Source of the DNA: RGIG9379 sp031553005
Lineage (GTDB): Bacteria; Bacteroidota; Bacteroidia; Bacteroidales; Paludibacteraceae
Reading direction: 5' to 3'
NCBI GenBank assembly: GCA_031553005.1
Contig: JAVBMA010000041.1
Location: forward strand, 1 to 23,094
DNA: 23,094 bases
The notes under the pieces are model-generated. The model saw nothing but the letters and a program-made list of their open reading frames with translations, ran no database searches and was not told the origin of the DNA. Both the position numbers and the translations under genes were made by a program. Of this stretch, positions 17,225 to 23,094 are shown piece by piece; the first letter of the stretch is position 1; the number at the start of each line of letters is the position of its first letter.

Positions 17225-17429
17225 AGTTATACTGAAATCATAAAAATTCAACCTTATACTTACTGATTCACAACACTTTATAACATACTTTAGAATGACC
17301 CAATTAGGTTAAACTGAAAAGTGTCAAAAAAAGGAACGACCCACCGGGTGTGCAAAAAGTGTACATTGAAAAAGAAACTTTTAGCTTTCGATATTTCTAT
17401 TCTTAGAAAATTAAAGCAGTAAAGTTATA
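17225..17429 (+). other. tRNA-integrase spacer, probable attachment region
   Basis: This spacer separates the tRNA terminator from the first integrase. It holds a direct repeat AAAAGTGT (17317-17324 and 17355-17362, 38 bases apart) and the palindrome ACCCACCGGGT between the copies. Such paired short repeats resemble arm-type sites bound by tyrosine recombinases; that role is inferred. No second copy of the tRNA 3' end was found to define the other attachment site. Confidence 0.35.
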
Positions 17430-18700
17430 GTGAAACTCAAGTTTATCATTCGGGACGGTGCTCTCGTTTTAAGAATCAGTGAAAACAAAGAACGATTTTA
17501 CAAATCGGTAAAACATCTGTTAAAAGGTAATCCAAATCTGGAACGTCATTGGAACGCAGACAAGGAACGCTTTTCAAGTTATGCGGTATCTTATGGAGAA
17601 AATAACAAAGCTCTTGATGATTTTAAGGATACTACTCTTCTCTCATCAAAGAATACCCGGAGCTTTCAGCGAAACAGGTAGCCCAGTATTATTCATCATC
17701 CAAGCCGGTAGTTGTCCTGCAATCCCAGGAACAAACCCCGAGAACCGACAACAGTGACATGAACCTGGTTGAAAAATACCTGGAGGTTGTCATTGAACGC
17801 GAAAAGGTAAAACCCGGATGTAATTTTGAGCCGTACCACAAGCTGCTGAAGAAATGCAAGAAACGGTTACGTGGATTTTCTTCTCTAACCTTCCAGGAAA
17901 TCAATTTCGACAAGTGTGTCAGTATTGCCCGGACCTTCGCTAAATACGATGGTTATAAGGGCACATCCAAATCATTCCGGAACTTACTGGGAAAGGCTGG
18001 GAAGGATCAGGATGTAAACTTCAGCGTATCTCAAATCGGTGACTTCATGTTTGCTGATTACGATCCTAAAATCAATGATGTCGATTGTAGCCGACCTGAT
18101 GTACTTAACCCGGAGCAACTGAAAGAATTCCTGAATATGGATGTTTCTAAGATGACTCCCAGTTACAAAGATCGCAAATCAGTCGAACTGTACTACGATT
18201 TTTGTGTCTTCATGTTCCATACTTTTTTCGCTCCATGCGATGTGATAAAACTGAAGTATAAAGATATTACCAAACAAGGTAAAATCCATGTCAAAAGGAA
18301 GAAAACCCACAAAGCGGTAGAAATCCCTCTCAATCCAGTTCTGGAAAATATTATCAACAAATACAAGGGCCAGACGAAGGATGGCTATGTCTTCCCTATT
18401 ATGGATGAAGAGAAGGAAAAAGAATATACCACCAAAGATTATACGTTCAAGAAATTCAGGGAACGGGTCAACGTTTGGCTGAAATGTGTCGGTGATGAAC
18501 TGGATATGGATTACGAACTATACGCCTATGTTTTTCGTCACACAGCTATTACTGTTGCCCTGGATAGTGGTGTTCCTATCTCTTATGTAGCTATGGCCGC
18601 AGGGACGAGTACTGTGATGATTCAGAAGCATTATTATAATGGCGACAACCAGATGAACACGGATAGGCTTAAAATGGCCTTTCTACAAGCATCCCAATAA
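17430..18700 (+). pseudogene. tyrosine recombinase/integrase, frameshifted
   Basis: A site-specific integrase of the tyrosine recombinase superfamily, broken in two. Codons from 17430 read KLKFIIRDG to DDFK. The continuing homology then switches frame at about 17628-17630, where one base is missing, and runs on as YYSSLIKEYPELSAKQ to the stop at 18700. Restoring one base gives 423 residues, the same length as the intact relative at 18935, with clear similarity throughout. The C-terminal part keeps the FFAPCDVIKLK box, the KRKKT lysine region, YVFRHT with the box-II Arg, and the HYYNG tyrosine region. In alignment with the intact copy the initiator ATG is ATA here, so it would depend on a GTG. 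It begins about 240 bases after tRNA-Phe and reads away from it. A sequencing error is the alternative to real decay. Confidence 0.85.
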
Positions 18701-18714
18701 AATAGATTTACAAA

Positions 18715-18873
18715 ATGGACAACTGCAAAAATTGTAACCGTTTAACAAAAACTCCTATTGGAGATTATTGTACTTATTTTAGACATTTTATTCATGGAAA
18801 CAAGTGTCCCTGCGTGGGATATTCTAAAGTAGAACTTAAAAGTAAATCTGTTGAACTAATGGTTTTACTATAA
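18715..18873 (+). CDS. small cysteine-rich protein, unknown
   Basis: A 52-residue frame with an ATG start that sits between the two integrases on the same strand, 14 bases after the first one's stop. It begins MDNCKNCNRL and has cysteines at 4, 7, 19, 31 and 33 (C-x2-C, then C, then C-x-C) plus His24 and His27. This is a plausible zinc-binding knuckle, perhaps of a small DNA-binding or excisionase-like factor. Function is not known and the zinc role is inferred only from residue spacing. Chance occurrence of five cysteines in so short a frame is unlikely but possible. Confidence 0.55.
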   Translation: MDNCKNCNRLTKTPIGDYCTYFRHFIHGNKCPCVGYSKVELKSKSVELMVLL

Positions 18874-18934
18874 AATCGGAGGATAATTTCACTCTTAGTT
18901 TACTATATTGTATTCACATTAAAAAGGAACAAAT

Positions 18935-20206
18935 ATGGTAAGACTAAAATTCATCATTAAAGACGGTTCTCTTGTTCTAAGAATAAGTGAGTTCAAAGAA
19001 AGATATTATAAGTCTGTAAAACAATTCCTAATTGGCAGTCCCAATTTACGTTACTGGGACTCCAAAAAGGAGCGTTTTAATAGTTATTACACTTCTTATG
19101 TAGAAAACAATAATGTTTTGGAACGTTTTAAATCTGTTTATTCCAGATTAACAACAGAGTATCCAGAACTTACGGCGAGGCAAATAGCTGTTTTCTATAA
19201 ACACAGAAAGAAAGGGACGATTCCTGGTGAAACAATCGAAATATCTAACATTCAAAAACATTATCAGAATTCAGTAGAGGAATTTTTGAAAGTTATAATA
19301 GAAAGAGAAAAACACAAACAAGGCTCCAATTTCGAATCTTACGATAGGCTATTGAAAAAATGCCGAAAAATTATGCCCGATTTTTCGAGTTTAACATTTC
19401 AATCCATTGATTTTGAGAAGTGTTTAAGTATAGCCAAAATACTCGCTCGGCATAAAGGTTATCGAGGGTTATCAAAGGCTTTTCGTGCTTTATTGGGGAA
19501 AGCAGACAAAGATAAAGATGTAAAGTTCAGCATATCTCAGATAGGTGACTTTGTATTCCAAGATTACAATCCTGACAAATACAACACGCTCGTTAGAATT
19601 CCAGACGTATTATCTCCAGACCAACTTAGACGTTTTCTTAGTTTAGATATTGACAAAATAACTCCCACATATAGAGACCGAAAATCAGTAAGACTAAAAT
19701 ATGATTTTTGTGTATTTATGTTTTACTCCTTTTTTGCACCTTGCGATGTTATAAAGTTAAAACACAAAGACATTACAAATCGCAATACTCTGATTATGAG
19801 GAGAAAAAAGACCGTCAAACTTGTAGAAGTTCCAATTACTCCTGTGATGTCAGATATAATTAAGAGATATTCAGGAACAGGCAAGGGCGATTATATTTTC
19901 CCAATCATGGATGATAAAAAAGTAGATCAGTATGTAACCAGAGACTACTTATTCAAACGGTTTGTTGAGAAATTAAATTTATGGTTGAAACAAGTAGGCA
20001 GGGAATTAAATCTCAATTTTAAGCCTTATGCTTATATCTTTCGACATACTGGTATTACCACAGCTTTGAATGGCGGACTCCCAATATCTTATGTGGCAAA
20101 ACTGGCAGGATCAAGAGTGGATATTATACAAGACTATTATTACAACGGGAACGGTCCTGAATATAAAGAAAGACTATATCGAATTTTTGAGAATGCAGCA
20201 TTATAA
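18935..20206 (+). CDS. tyrosine-type site-specific integrase
   Basis: Intact tyrosine recombinase, 423 residues. Residues 1-100 form an N-terminal arm-binding-like region, about 105-215 a core-binding SAM-like region, and 225-423 the catalytic domain. Visible catalytic elements are Lys291/292 in MRRKKT, Arg370 in YAYIFRHT and Tyr401-403 in IIQDYYYNG. The box-I position, within FFAPCDVIKLK (266-276), has no arginine; box II has Tyr367 where His is usual; and Ser393 occupies the usual GH histidine position. Loss of box-I Arg and Tyr in box II are seen in Bacteroidota integrases such as the IntDOT group. A purine-rich AAGGAAC precedes the ATG. It is related to, but more AT-rich than, the broken copy upstream, so the two probably arrived separately. 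Confidence 0.9.
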   Translation: MVRLKFIIKDGSLVLRISEFKERYYKSVKQFLIGSPNLRYWDSKKERFNSYYTSYVENNNVLERFKSVYSRLTTEYPELTARQIAVFYKHRKKGTIPGETIEISNIQKHYQNSVEEFLKVIIEREKHKQGSNFESYDRLLKKCRKIMPDFSSLTFQSIDFEKCLSIAKILARHKGYRGLSKAFRALLGKADKDKDVKFSISQIGDFVFQDYNPDKYNTLVRIPDVLSPDQLRRFLSLDIDKITPTYRDRKSVRLKYDFCVFMFYSFFAPCDVIKLKHKDITNRNTLIMRRKKTVKLVEVPITPVMSDIIKRYSGTGKGDYIFPIMDDKKVDQYVTRDYLFKRFVEKLNLWLKQVGRELNLNFKPYAYIFRHTGITTALNGGLPISYVAKLAGSRVDIIQDYYYNGNGPEYKERLYRIFENAAL

Positions 20207-20221
20207 TAAGTTTAATACAGA

Positions 20222-20830
20222 TTAAGCTACAATTTCTTTTGGCTTTAGTACTATTAGGTCAAAATACATTAATCTTGTACTTAATGGCGTATTGGCATCT
20301 TTATTAGTACATTGGGCTTCTTGTTCTTCTGTGGAAAACATGTATTGAAATCCATTCTTTTTGTAATAATCGAGTGGATTTTCTTCATTATAAGCATCTA
20401 CAATAATAAATCTGCACCCTGTTTTGTTGTGAGGATCAATAAACCAAGCTTTTATAAAATCCATCAATTCACTTCCTATACGCTGCCCTCTAAACTTAGA
20501 ATCAACACCTAAACGTCCTATGAGAACAGCAGGAAAACTATTCGAATGCTTTTTATAAGGGATTTTGCTTTTTATTTTAGCCTTTCTACTTGATGGTAAA
20601 TCAGATATTCTAATGCTGGAATTTGATATAGTAAATGAACAAACTATCTGATTTGGATTATCATTCGTACAAAAACAATATGATTTTCCAAGTAATTCAT
20701 CGCTATACAAGAATGATTCATTATTAAAAAAATCATCTAAATCTTCATGCCCACAACTAAAGACATCGCAATTTTCTAACATAGGTTTGTCTAATATGTA
20801 GAAAGTACAATTGTCTTCTAAGAAATTCAC
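20222..20830 (-). CDS. GNAT acetyltransferase, probable toxin
   Basis: A Gcn5-related N-acetyltransferase, 202 residues from a GTG at 20830. The frame extends to a TTG at 20872, but VNFLEDNCTFYILDK is the natural family start and lies 8 bases after the stop of the small gene upstream. Visible motifs are IGRLGVDSKFRGQRIGSELM, the acetyl-CoA-binding loop R-G-Q-R-I-G, then FIIVDAYNEENPLDYYKKNGF, the late strand-helix with the conserved Tyr. This arrangement is that of TacT/AtaT-type toxins, which acetylate aminoacyl-tRNA. Coupling to a 51-residue partner and location in an integrase island support a toxin-antitoxin role; the tRNA target is inferred. It is convergent with the integrase, with 15 bases between stops. 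Confidence 0.8.
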   Translation of the reverse strand: MNFLEDNCTFYILDKPMLENCDVFSCGHEDLDDFFNNESFLYSDELLGKSYCFCTNDNPNQIVCSFTISNSSIRISDLPSSRKAKIKSKIPYKKHSNSFPAVLIGRLGVDSKFRGQRIGSELMDFIKAWFIDPHNKTGCRFIIVDAYNEENPLDYYKKNGFQYMFSTEEQEAQCTNKDANTPLSTRLMYFDLIVLKPKEIVA

Positions 20831-20838
20831 AATAAAAA

Positions 20839-20994
20839 TCAGATTTTTGCTTTGGAGAGTATAGACGCACAAGTTCTAACCTGCTTACTGAAATCGACAG
20901 TAGCACGTCTTTCACTTGCCTTGTTTGCATTAGCTACAAAATTCTCGGCAGTCTTATTTTTTAGTGTTGGAACACTTTTTATAGAAATAGCCAT
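20839..20994 (-). CDS. probable antitoxin of the GNAT toxin
   Basis: A 51-residue frame from an ATG at 20994 to a TGA at 20839. The sequence begins MAISIKSVPTLKNKTAENF and has the later segment TVDFSKQVRTCASILSKAKI. It lies directly upstream of the acetyltransferase and is expressed from a well-placed promoter. Length, order and tight coupling are those of an antitoxin, but it does not look like the DUF1778 ribbon-helix-helix antitoxins that usually accompany TacT. The C-terminal segment could be the toxin-binding part. Real coding is supported by its position and the exact fit between promoter and toxin start. Confidence 0.65.
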   Translation of the reverse strand: MAISIKSVPTLKNKTAENFVANANKASERRATVDFSKQVRTCASILSKAKI

Positions 20995-21029
20995 AATGTT
21001 GTATCGTTGATATTATTCATATAACACTG

Positions 21030-21059
21030 CAAATATAGTGATAATTTTATGATCATCAA
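21030..21059 (-). promoter_or_regulatory. promoter of the antitoxin-GNAT unit
   Basis: On the minus strand TTG (21057-21059), 19 bases, TATATTTG (21030-21037): a good Bacteroidota promoter. Transcription would start near 21023, about 30 bases before the antitoxin ATG. The CACT...AGTG inverted repeat at 21025-21040 overlaps the minus-7 box and is a candidate operator for autoregulation. Confidence 0.65.
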
Positions 21060-21087
21060 TAAAAACTATAACAAAATCATTACTAAT

Positions 21088-21273
21088 TTAACCTTTAACA
21101 CCATAAGTAATACTATTCTTAATAATATTATTATCATTAAGAGCAAAAATAGATTCATTATTTGCATCTCTATTACTATAAACAGTTGAAAGAAGAGAAG
21201 GTTGTTTATGTACGTTCCAAGCAGAACATTCTCTGAAGATAAATTCATCCATAAAGCACCGAGATACTATCAT
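21088..21273 (-). CDS. small doubtful ORF or gene remnant
   Basis: A 61-residue frame (MIVSRCFMDEFIFRECSAWN...ITYGVKG) in the otherwise empty, AT-rich stretch 20995-21339 between the antitoxin and the phage genes. A stop (TAG) directly precedes the ATG. Composition is protein-like, but no domain is recognised and another frame overlaps it. It may be the tail of a decayed gene. Confidence 0.2.
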   Translation of the reverse strand: MIVSRCFMDEFIFRECSAWNVHKQPSLLSTVYSNRDANNESIFALNDNNIIKNSITYGVKG

Positions 21274-21339
21274 CTAAAAAAGTGAGGGCAGATAGTTTCA
21301 CAACCTTCCACCCTCTTAGTTTAGCAGTAAAGAAAAGAA

Positions 21340-22356
21340 TCAAATTTGCCAAGGATTCTTATATGGATCGTAATCCCTCTGGAATGTAGCAACCTGCCAA
21401 TCGGTGACTGGTTTATTGTCCTCATCCAATTTCCTCGGTATTTGTGGATTAATTCGTAGTTTTGAAGCATCTCTCAGCCAACGTAAACTTTCCTCATAAT
21501 CGGTAATCCTGAACTGGCTCACGTTATTCGGAGAAATCAGTTTGTGCAGCTCATATACTGCAATTCTGAGAATGTATTTCTTTAGGTTTGAATTTCTGGG
21601 GTCTCTCTGTTTAATGTTGTGTCCTTCTTTTAGCTCATCAGAATTAACCTCCATCGTCGGAATATACACTTTAGCATCGAACACAACATATTCCGTTTCT
21701 GAGAACTCATATTTGTTGTACTCCGGGTCATATTCGCCAATCAATCCCCAATTGTCAGACACTTCCGGATTTTCGGTCAGATCGATATTTTCAACTTCCA
21801 ACAAAGCGTAGAACTGATCATTCCATTTCACAACTTCCCATGCGCCATATTCAAAGTTAGCTTCCCAGTTATAAACCGTAATCGGTTCCCATCCGACAAG
21901 TCCCGGTATCCGTATGTCGTTGAAGTCAGGACCATTGTATTCCAGGCACCTGTATTGGGTATTTGCGAAAATAACAATAGTACCAGGATCATAATTTTCC
22001 AGCTGGGAATAAGTCGGAATCTCTTCGTTGATTACCTCAACAAACTCCTCCCAATAAATTTTACTGAATGGAGACTTGTAACCATTGATGGTTCGCAATG
22101 TCTGCCAGATTTTATCGTTCTTATAGAAATAAGAACCTGCCGGATAAATAATCTGCCGGTTATATTCTTTGATGCTTTTCCCAACCATCAGGGCTTTCTC
22201 TACCTCATAGTTCTCGATAAGGTATTCGAGAATAGAGGCTTCGGCAGCTTCTTCTGCTTTATCCAAACAGCCTTCATCTTCGCGGATCAGGTCGTTGAGA
22301 TGCTTGGCCGTTATGGTGCCCAGATAATCGGAATTATTAAGAAATCGATGATACAT
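21340..22356 (-). CDS. phage Gp36/DUF1320-like protein with inserted beta modules
   Basis: Probable phage structural protein, 338 residues. The first 65 residues (FLNNSDYLGTITAKHLNDLI and an acidic helix to YEVEKAL) and the last 80 (NLKKYILRIAVYELHKLI and DYEESLRWLRDASK) together resemble the helical Mu Gp36/DUF1320 head-completion fold. Between them, residues about 70-235, lie three or four copies of an aromatic beta module of the pattern Y-x-x-G-x-x-V...Y...W, for example YPAGSYFYKNDKIWQ, YDPGTIVIFANTQYRC and YGAWEVVKWNDQFYAL. They resemble carbohydrate-binding module 5/12 folds. Its ATG overlaps the terminase stop as TAATG, so the two are coupled. No further phage gene follows downstream, which marks a remnant. 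The family assignment rests on pattern reading; a tail or decoration protein is possible. Confidence 0.55.
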   Translation of the reverse strand: MYHRFLNNSDYLGTITAKHLNDLIREDEGCLDKAEEAAEASILEYLIENYEVEKALMVGKSIKEYNRQIIYPAGSYFYKNDKIWQTLRTINGYKSPFSKIYWEEFVEVINEEIPTYSQLENYDPGTIVIFANTQYRCLEYNGPDFNDIRIPGLVGWEPITVYNWEANFEYGAWEVVKWNDQFYALLEVENIDLTENPEVSDNWGLIGEYDPEYNKYEFSETEYVVFDAKVYIPTMEVNSDELKEGHNIKQRDPRNSNLKKYILRIAVYELHKLISPNNVSQFRITDYEESLRWLRDASKLRINPQIPRKLDEDNKPVTDWQVATFQRDYDPYKNPWQI

Positions 22357-22805
22357 TAAAAGCTGAAAGCACCATATACCGGTGCGGTAACTGTTTCTAT
22401 TGTTGTTCGATTCCTTTGATATTTCTGCCAGCTATCCTTAATGAATAGACAGAGCGCATAATCAAAGCAATCCGAAAGGTGCCCGTACTTCTCGTACTTG
22501 TTCCCACTTTTGGGGTCTGTTACTTTCGGTTTTGATTTTGTCCCATCCGGATTCTTTCTCTGGTAGGTCAAATCTTCCGCGAATTTTCGGCACCGCATAT
22601 CAATTAGTATTTCCCAGCCATCGTACCCTTTGAACAGTTCGTTGATGAACTCCAGTCGGGCTGTCTGGGAAGGTTGCTTGCTCAACAGTTTTTGCTTGGC
22701 TCCCAAAATGGGGCTATTCATGTTGCTTAATATAATGGTGTAATTGTTTACTCCATCTTCTGTCTGGGTTGAGCGAGCCAGACCTGCTGGGTCTCCCGGC
22801 ACCAC
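22356..22805 (-). CDS. phage large terminase, C-terminal nuclease part, 5' truncated
   Basis: The RNase H-like nuclease domain of a phage DNA-packaging terminase large subunit. Visible are VPGDPAGLARS with catalytic Asp5 of this fragment, EILIDM with Asp69, and KYGHLSDCFDYAL with Asp112/Asp115, the order and spacing of the terminase nuclease triad. The ATPase half is absent. The frame opens only five codons upstream of the first GTG (in-frame TGA at 22818-22820), and the adjoining DNA looks like the end of another mobile element. The gene is therefore cut at about 22805 and the rest, if it survives, lies elsewhere. The GTG start is nominal. It is coupled to the following structural gene by a one-base overlap. 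Confidence 0.8.
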   Translation of the reverse strand: MVPGDPAGLARSTQTEDGVNNYTIILSNMNSPILGAKQKLLSKQPSQTARLEFINELFKGYDGWEILIDMRCRKFAEDLTYQRKNPDGTKSKPKVTDPKSGNKYEKYGHLSDCFDYALCLFIKDSWQKYQRNRTTIETVTAPVYGAFSF

Positions 22806-22832
22806 TTTTAAAAGACTTCAAAGTCAGAAAAT

Positions 22833-22867
22833 CCCTGAAATACAGACGTTTCAGGGGTTTTTCTTTT
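22833..22867 (+). terminator. strong rho-independent terminator
   Basis: CCCTGAAA (22833-22840) pairs with TTTCAGGG (22849-22856) around an 8-base loop, followed by a T-tract from 22858. It reads on the plus strand, where no gene precedes it in the window, so it would block transcription from the terminase side into the integrase, or mark the end of an element. Confidence 0.8.
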
Positions 22868-22909
22868 CCACAAAATCCCACTTTTTTAGCAAAATCAGGC
22901 AGTTTCGCC

Positions 22910-22937
22910 GGACTAAATCGTGTACATTTTTTAGTCC
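22910..22937. repeat. inverted repeat upstream of the third integrase
   Basis: Perfect 8-base arms GGACTAAA (22910-22917) and TTTAGTCC (22930-22937) with a 12-base loop. It lies between the terminator and the integrase start, where arm-type or regulator sites of integrating elements are found. The rest of 22806-23043 holds no gene. Confidence 0.6.
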
Positions 22938-23043
22938 TTGAAAAAGCGTCCACGAATTGCGCTTTAAGTCGCTGGTTGTCTTATCGTTATATGCTCTTCA
23001 TTTTACGCGGTTGAAGTATCTTTAACCCATTATTTTTTAGAGT

Positions 23044-23094
23044 ATGAGACAGACATTTAATGTGCTTTTCTTTATCAGGAAAACACGAACAGTG
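23044..23094 (+). CDS. start of a third integrase (partial)
   Basis: Seventeen codons are visible, reading MRQTFNVLFFIRKTRTV before the window ends. This is the typical opening of the N-terminal arm-DNA-binding domain of Bacteroidota tyrosine integrases from conjugative and mobilizable elements (pattern M-[RK]-x-T-F-x-V-L-F-[YF]-[IL]-[RK]-K). It differs from the two integrases beside tRNA-Phe. It reads away from the truncated terminase, as expected for an integrase at the end of its element. The call rests on a short segment. Confidence 0.65.
   Translation, partial: MRQTFNVLFFIRKTRTV

Noticed and set aside
19218..19229. 12-base match to the tRNA-Phe 3' half as a second attachment site
   Set aside because: It lies inside an intact integrase coding region (encoding IPGE) with no flanking similarity; chance is the better explanation.
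21955..22359. 134-codon plus-strand frame opposite the Gp36-like gene
   Set aside because: Antisense shadow; the minus-strand frame has coupled start/stop signals and repeated protein modules.
22788..22806. Possible tRNA 3' end fragment (CCCGGCACCAC) as an attR site
   Set aside because: The bases read in frame as the conserved VPGDPAG terminase motif and no T-loop (TTCRA) precedes them, so a tRNA origin is not needed; it was kept only as part of a possible att core.
22714..22953. 79-codon minus-strand frame running across the terminase junction
   Set aside because: Its composition is Arg/Lys/Ser-rich like translated non-coding DNA, it crosses the terminator hairpin, and it overlaps the real terminase frame.
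1..23094. CRISPR array
   Set aside because: The repeats seen are palindromic elements of about 140 and 108 bases, with no series of short repeats and regular unique spacers.

Overview
The window looks like a Bacteroidales (Bacteroidota) chromosome. Evidence: the TamB/lipidated-Omp85 (TamL) pair, Bacteroidota-type promoters (a TTTG or TTG box, about 19 bases, then TAnnTTTG, cleanest in front of the tRNA), a near-absence of Shine-Dalgarno sequences, frequent TTG/GTG starts, and integrases of the Bacteroidota type. The genus cannot be fixed from sequence reading alone.

Region 1 (about 1-17.2 kb, almost all on the minus strand) is core envelope and phospholipid biology. From right to left it holds a YgjP-like zinc metallopeptidase, a secreted and very charged 464-residue protein of unknown function, CdsA, Psd and PssA (CDP-diacylglycerol to phosphatidylserine to phosphatidylethanolamine), SppA, LpxK (lipid A 4'-kinase), a purine nucleoside phosphorylase, and the TamB-TamL pair, which is thought to link inner and outer membrane for envelope assembly or lipid transport. 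Several genes are translationally coupled: psd/pssA overlap by ATGA, tamB/tamL by TAATG, and lpxK/punA by 38 bases. Intergenic spaces carry two families of palindromic repeats. CACAAAGGC elements occur as two tandem copies beyond tamL and one copy beyond tamB, so they bracket the tam operon. An ATGTTTATAG...CTATAAACAT element lies in the 750-base gap between sppA and lpxK, and a likely truncated relative lies next to tamB.

Region 2 (17.1-21.3 kb) is an accessory island beginning at an intact tRNA-Phe(GAA) gene with its own promoter and terminator. Two related tyrosine recombinases lie in tandem just beyond the tRNA. The first is broken by a one-base deletion and lacks an aligned ATG; the second is intact. 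Between them is an unreported-looking 52-residue cysteine-rich ORF. A convergent two-gene unit follows: a 51-residue probable antitoxin and a GNAT acetyltransferase probable toxin, with a good promoter.

Region 3 (21.3-23.1 kb) is a phage remnant on the minus strand: the C-terminal nuclease half of a large terminase, translationally coupled to a Gp36/DUF1320-like head-completion candidate whose middle is filled with repeated carbohydrate-binding-like beta modules. The terminase reading frame stops abruptly just upstream of its first catalytic aspartate (GDPAG motif). The adjoining DNA carries a strong terminator, inverted repeats and, at the window edge, the start of a third, different integrase (MRQTFNVLFFIRK...). 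The simplest reading is that another mobile element has integrated into the terminase gene at a conserved catalytic motif. The island is therefore a stack of at least three mobile elements.
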